The notes under the pieces are model-generated. The model saw only the letters and a program-made list of their open reading frames with translations, had not been told where the DNA came from and made no database searches. Shown here piece by piece: positions 5,507 through 7,779 of a DNA stretch of 7,779 nucleotides. Source of the stretch: Candidatus Cloacimonadota bacterium (lineage in GTDB: Bacteria > Cloacimonadota > Cloacimonadia > JGIOTU-2); assembly GCA_021160355.1 (NCBI GenBank), contig JAGHCS010000014.1:1-7779 (forward strand), read 5' to 3'. A program made the translations under genes and the position numbers. How positions within the stretch are numbered: position 1 is the first letter of the stretch; every line of letters starts with the position of its first letter.

Positions 5507-7102
5507 TTATACTTTTTGAATATGTCTCTTCTTTATCAGAATAATTATAATAAGAATAATAGAAATAAACAAAGTGAGAAATGCAACCAAGACTATTATG
5601 CTTTGGATCACCAACCAAGCGGACGGAGGACTTGCCTGGAGCAGCATGCGGTTTTCTGCATTATCTTGTATTCCAAGCAGAGCCATATTTGCCTTCAAAG
5701 GAAACTCAAGGCCGGAATAATTAACACCTTCACCAAACCCATAACCGGAAATTTCTTTTCCGTCTTTAGTGCCCTTGACGATAGTGCCACCCTCACGAAT
5801 TTCACTCGAAACAGAATATATAAACTGGTCGTCAACTGTCGATGTCATGGTAAATTCCAGGTTTTTGTCAGGAATTTTCACTTCCCAGCCGTTGGGATAC
5901 CAGGCATGAGATCTTGGGCTGCGCATCCAGTTATTGATCGTGACCGATCCGGTTATCACTTCGCTGTTTCCATTCTCATCAATATATTTTCCGGAAACTA
6001 CACGAGTGACATCTGCTGGAGGATTTTCTCCCATGTTCTGCAATTCCTCTGTTCTATCCGAATGGGCACTGGCAAAGGTAATTTCCGTATTATCATCAAA
6101 TTGCACATCCGACCAATCCCAACCAAATGACTTCGGAGTTTTTCTATTAAAACCGCTGATGATAGTGGCAAGGGCTTGTACAGCAAGGTTTTTGGGATAA
6201 CCGGTTGGTGAGATGCCGGACATCCATTGGTGATCCATCCACATCTTGCCTTTAAGGTTGATAGTTTCTCCCTGATAAGTGACCGAACCGGTCGTTTTTA
6301 TATTAGGATAAGAATAATACCAGGTTCCCAAGCCGAAAATAGAAGGCACCTTGCCTTCATCTCCCTGAAGTAAAATAGGTTTACTTTCTGTGAGGTTGAG
6401 GTAAATTTTCAATTCTTTCTCGGGGTCATCAATGACAATTTTCATCGGGAACATTTTATCTTTTTGCATGCTTTGCGCACTGTTCTCCCCTACACGTGCT
6501 AAGAAAGGTTCGATTTCGTATACAATTTTCCCGCTTGTTCCGGAAACAATAGGATTGCTTCCTGTGACGTGCAGGTTTTTATCAGCATAATTTACCGCAA
6601 CAACAGTTTGAACAAGCTGGTTTTCAATGTCTGATATGCCTAATTCTGACGCAATTGGTGGCGGATATAACGCTCGTCTGAAAAACACGACGACTAGATC
6701 AACCACGTTATTGTTTTCATCCAGAAAATTTCCTGACCAGAAATACCATCCAAATTGAAAATCCAGTTGGGCTTTGTGGTCCCGTGGAAATGTGAGTGAT
6801 TTATAGGTGTTCATATCAGAGTATCCTTTGAAATAATCCTGACCTAAAAAATTTGGTAATGCATAATTCTGGGTATTGTTAAATCCTTTTTCTGCAACTT
6901 CTGCGAGCAGGTCATATCGAGCCGGATACCTTTTTACCAAAGGAACCAGTGATGTCTTGACTCTGTCTATCATGATAGCTGTATTTTGTGTAAGGTTTTT
7001 ATTGGTCTTTGGATAAAAATTTATTGATAATATTGCGATAGCAACAATAATGATAACAATCATGATAATGAAAACCACTTTAATAGCAGGATGTTTTTTC
7101 AT
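5507..7102 (-). CDS. CrtC/AttH-type lipocalin-like protein with two membrane anchors
   Basis: This is a 531-residue protein. Residues about 8-29 form an N-terminal membrane segment or uncleaved signal anchor, and about 496-523 form a second, ending in KKRHIQKV. The roughly 460 residues between should lie on one side of the membrane, probably outside the cytoplasm. That part is a tandem lipocalin-like domain of the hydroxyneurosporene synthase (CrtC) / AttH superfamily: FGWYFWSGNF (117-126, equivalent to the family's EWWYF strand), YYSYPNIKTTGSV (272-284), the hallmark WMDHQW (288-293), FGWDWSDVQFDD (326-337) and GYGFGEGVNYSG (463-474). CrtC hydrates carotenoids, and AttH-like relatives are mostly uncharacterised. 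No carotenoid genes are nearby, so hydratase activity is not inferred. Binding or modifying a lipid or other hydrophobic ligand at the membrane is a reasonable guess. The ATG has AAAGGA (7112-7117) 9 bases upstream. The gene is separated from the protease gene by a likely terminator. Confidence 0.84.
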   Translation of the reverse strand: MKKHPAIKVVFIIMIVIIIVAIAILSINFYPKTNKNLTQNTAIMIDRVKTSLVPLVKRYPARYDLLAEVAEKGFNNTQNYALPNFLGQDYFKGYSDMNTYKSLTFPRDHKAQLDFQFGWYFWSGNFLDENNNVVDLVVVFFRRALYPPPIASELGISDIENQLVQTVVAVNYADKNLHVTGSNPIVSGTSGKIVYEIEPFLARVGENSAQSMQKDKMFPMKIVIDDPEKELKIYLNLTESKPILLQGDEGKVPSIFGLGTWYYSYPNIKTTGSVTYQGETINLKGKMWMDHQWMSGISPTGYPKNLAVQALATIISGFNRKTPKSFGWDWSDVQFDDNTEITFASAHSDRTEELQNMGENPPADVTRVVSGKYIDENGNSEVITGSVTINNWMRSPRSHAWYPNGWEVKIPDKNLEFTMTSTVDDQFIYSVSSEIREGGTIVKGTKDGKEISGYGFGEGVNYSGLEFPLKANMALLGIQDNAENRMLLQASPPSAWLVIQSIIVLVAFLTLFISIILIIIILIKKRHIQKV

Positions 7103-7169
7103 TGAAATGTATCCTTTTTAAAGACAAAAAATCAAAAAGATTGCAAATTGTCAAATAGAAAATATCTAC

Positions 7170-7201
7170 CTTTGCGAAAGTTCTAAAGTTCCGCAAAGTT
7201 T
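7170..7201. repeat. inverted repeat with three AAAGTT units upstream of the CrtC/AttH-like gene
   Basis: CTTTGCG (7170-7176) and CGCAAAG (7192-7198) are perfect 7-base inverted arms. AAAGTT occurs three times, at 7177, 7185 and 7195. The block lies about 68 bases upstream of the - strand ATG at 7102, next to a TTGACA on the - strand (7149-7154). It could be an operator or a member of a dispersed intergenic repeat family; sequence alone does not decide. Confidence 0.45.
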
Positions 7202-7240
7202 TATTGTTCAAAATGACCTCATTAAAACGCATTCAAGATT

Positions 7241-7264
7241 AAAAGGGCTGAACATGTTCAGCCC
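7241..7264 (-). terminator. palindromic hairpin with T run, likely terminator of the protease gene
   Basis: GGGCTGAACA and TGTTCAGCCC form a perfect 20-base palindrome (7245-7264). As RNA this is an 8-pair stem with a CAUG loop. Read on the - strand it is followed directly by TTTT (7241-7244), and it begins 36 bases after the stop of the aspartyl protease gene. That is the layout of a rho-independent terminator. On the + strand no T run follows. The flank GGTAGGGG before the stem also resembles dispersed palindromic repeats, so it may be a repeat serving as terminator. Confidence 0.55.
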
Positions 7265-7300
7265 CTACCTGCAAACCTTCTAACTTTCTAATCTTTAAAC

Positions 7301-7779
7301 CTATTCTATCAAATATTCCTTCTCTAAGACTACTTCTTGGACTTCTTCACTACCTGCTTTTTTGATTTTAAATTTCATCTCTTTTACATTTGTATCGAAT
7401 CTCATGAGATACAGCGCACCAGTTTCAATCTCATTAGCAGTCGTACTATTTACCTCAATGATAATGTCATCAAGCTCTATGCCTGCTTTATCAGCAGGTG
7501 AATCTTCCCAAAGTCCAATTATCTTAAAGGTGCCGTCATCCAATTTTCGTACATTTATACCTGTTGTGAAAAGAATATCTTTGGGTGATTCCTCAACCTC
7601 TGTAAGGAGTACTTTCCTATTCGGAAAATCTAGTGTGGTCACAAACTGCTCGAGAAAATCCTTGCCAAGAAGTGCACTGTTATTAAAAGGAAATTCTGCA
7701 AAAATAACTCCAACATCTTTCAACTTCATGTTACCAATTGAGATCTCATTACTTTTATAAAGATAGTTTTCATGTGTTT
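7301..7779 (-). CDS. retropepsin-like aspartyl protease with PDZ domain, 5'-truncated by the window edge
   Basis: The frame stays open from the stop (7301-7303) to the right edge, giving 158 visible residues. The Met at 7727-7729 is internal: upstream codons read ...NEISIGN and continue the domain without a stop. The first 60 or so visible residues (ISIGNMKLKDVGVIF ... LLGKDFLEQFVTTLDFPNRKVLL) are the second half of a bacterial retropepsin-type domain, in which "iGn..l.dv.v...LLG.dFL..f..tlDf...k..L" is typical. The catalytic Asp-Thr/Ser-Gly would lie outside the window. Then comes a PDZ domain of about 85 residues: INVRKLDDGTFKIIGLWEDS, PADKAGIELDDIIIEVNS and a final strand to the C-terminus (YLIE). 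Proteins of this build are usually exported or periplasmic; the signal peptide is not visible here. The gene is followed by the hairpin at 7241-7264. Confidence 0.86.
   Translation of the reverse strand, partial: THENYLYKSNEISIGNMKLKDVGVIFAEFPFNNSALLGKDFLEQFVTTLDFPNRKVLLTEVEESPKDILFTTGINVRKLDDGTFKIIGLWEDSPADKAGIELDDIIIEVNSTTANEIETGALYLMRFDTNVKEMKFKIKKAGSEEVQEVVLEKEYLIE

Noticed and set aside
5516..6130. 204-residue open frame on the + strand
   Set aside because: It lies opposite the CrtC/AttH-like gene, starts at its very 3' end, and has no domain features or Shine-Dalgarno site.
7126..7154. sigma70 promoter for the CrtC/AttH-like gene using TTGACA at 7149-7154 on the - strand
   Set aside because: No acceptable -10 hexamer is present 16-18 bases downstream; only T-rich sequence is found.
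7362..7760. 132-residue open frame on the + strand
   Set aside because: It is the shadow of the retropepsin-PDZ gene; the Ser-rich composition is typical of an antisense frame.

Overview
The window is an AT-rich bacterial chromosome segment with compact gene packing and clear Shine-Dalgarno sites (GGAG, AAGGAG or AAAGGA) in front of most genes. Nothing pins the host to a species. A TPR/GAF/histidine kinase, a KamA-family radical SAM enzyme, a GT9-like glycosyltransferase and a retropepsin-PDZ protein together fit an anaerobic bacterium of the FCB or Cloacimonadota kind, but that is a weak inference. I see no rRNA, tRNA, CRISPR array, transposase, phage gene or integrase.

Left part, + strand (1-4850). 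A sensor histidine kinase enters from beyond the left edge; its frame is open from base 1, so its N-terminus is missing. It ends at 2439. One base later, behind a good Shine-Dalgarno site inside the kinase gene, starts a divergent GT9 (heptosyltransferase-like) protein, so the two are probably translationally coupled. After an 82-base gap with a possible promoter come a KamA-family radical SAM protein (3492-4595) and, 24 bases further on, a small DUF2007 protein (4620-4850). These two look like one transcription unit.

Convergent gap (4851-5073). It contains no gene. It holds a 26-base imperfect palindrome and a second copy of its CGTTCCCA arm, which looks like a dispersed intergenic repeat.

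Right part, - strand (5074-7779). Reading leftwards from the right edge: the C-terminal half of a retropepsin-like aspartyl protease with a PDZ domain (cut by the window edge) and its likely hairpin terminator; a 531-residue CrtC/AttH-type lipocalin-like protein with a membrane segment at each end; and an 84-residue membrane-anchored zinc-ribbon protein with its own good sigma70-type promoter.

The genes do not add up to one evident pathway. The most interesting item is the KamA-family enzyme. It keeps the radical SAM core and the carboxylate-binding Arg, but the two Asp residues that select lysine are Arg and Ser, and the PGGGGK PLP loop is shortened. It is therefore probably not a lysine 2,3-aminomutase. 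Next come the doubly anchored CrtC/AttH protein and the intergenic palindromes. I did not find convincing evidence for a wholly new multi-gene system.
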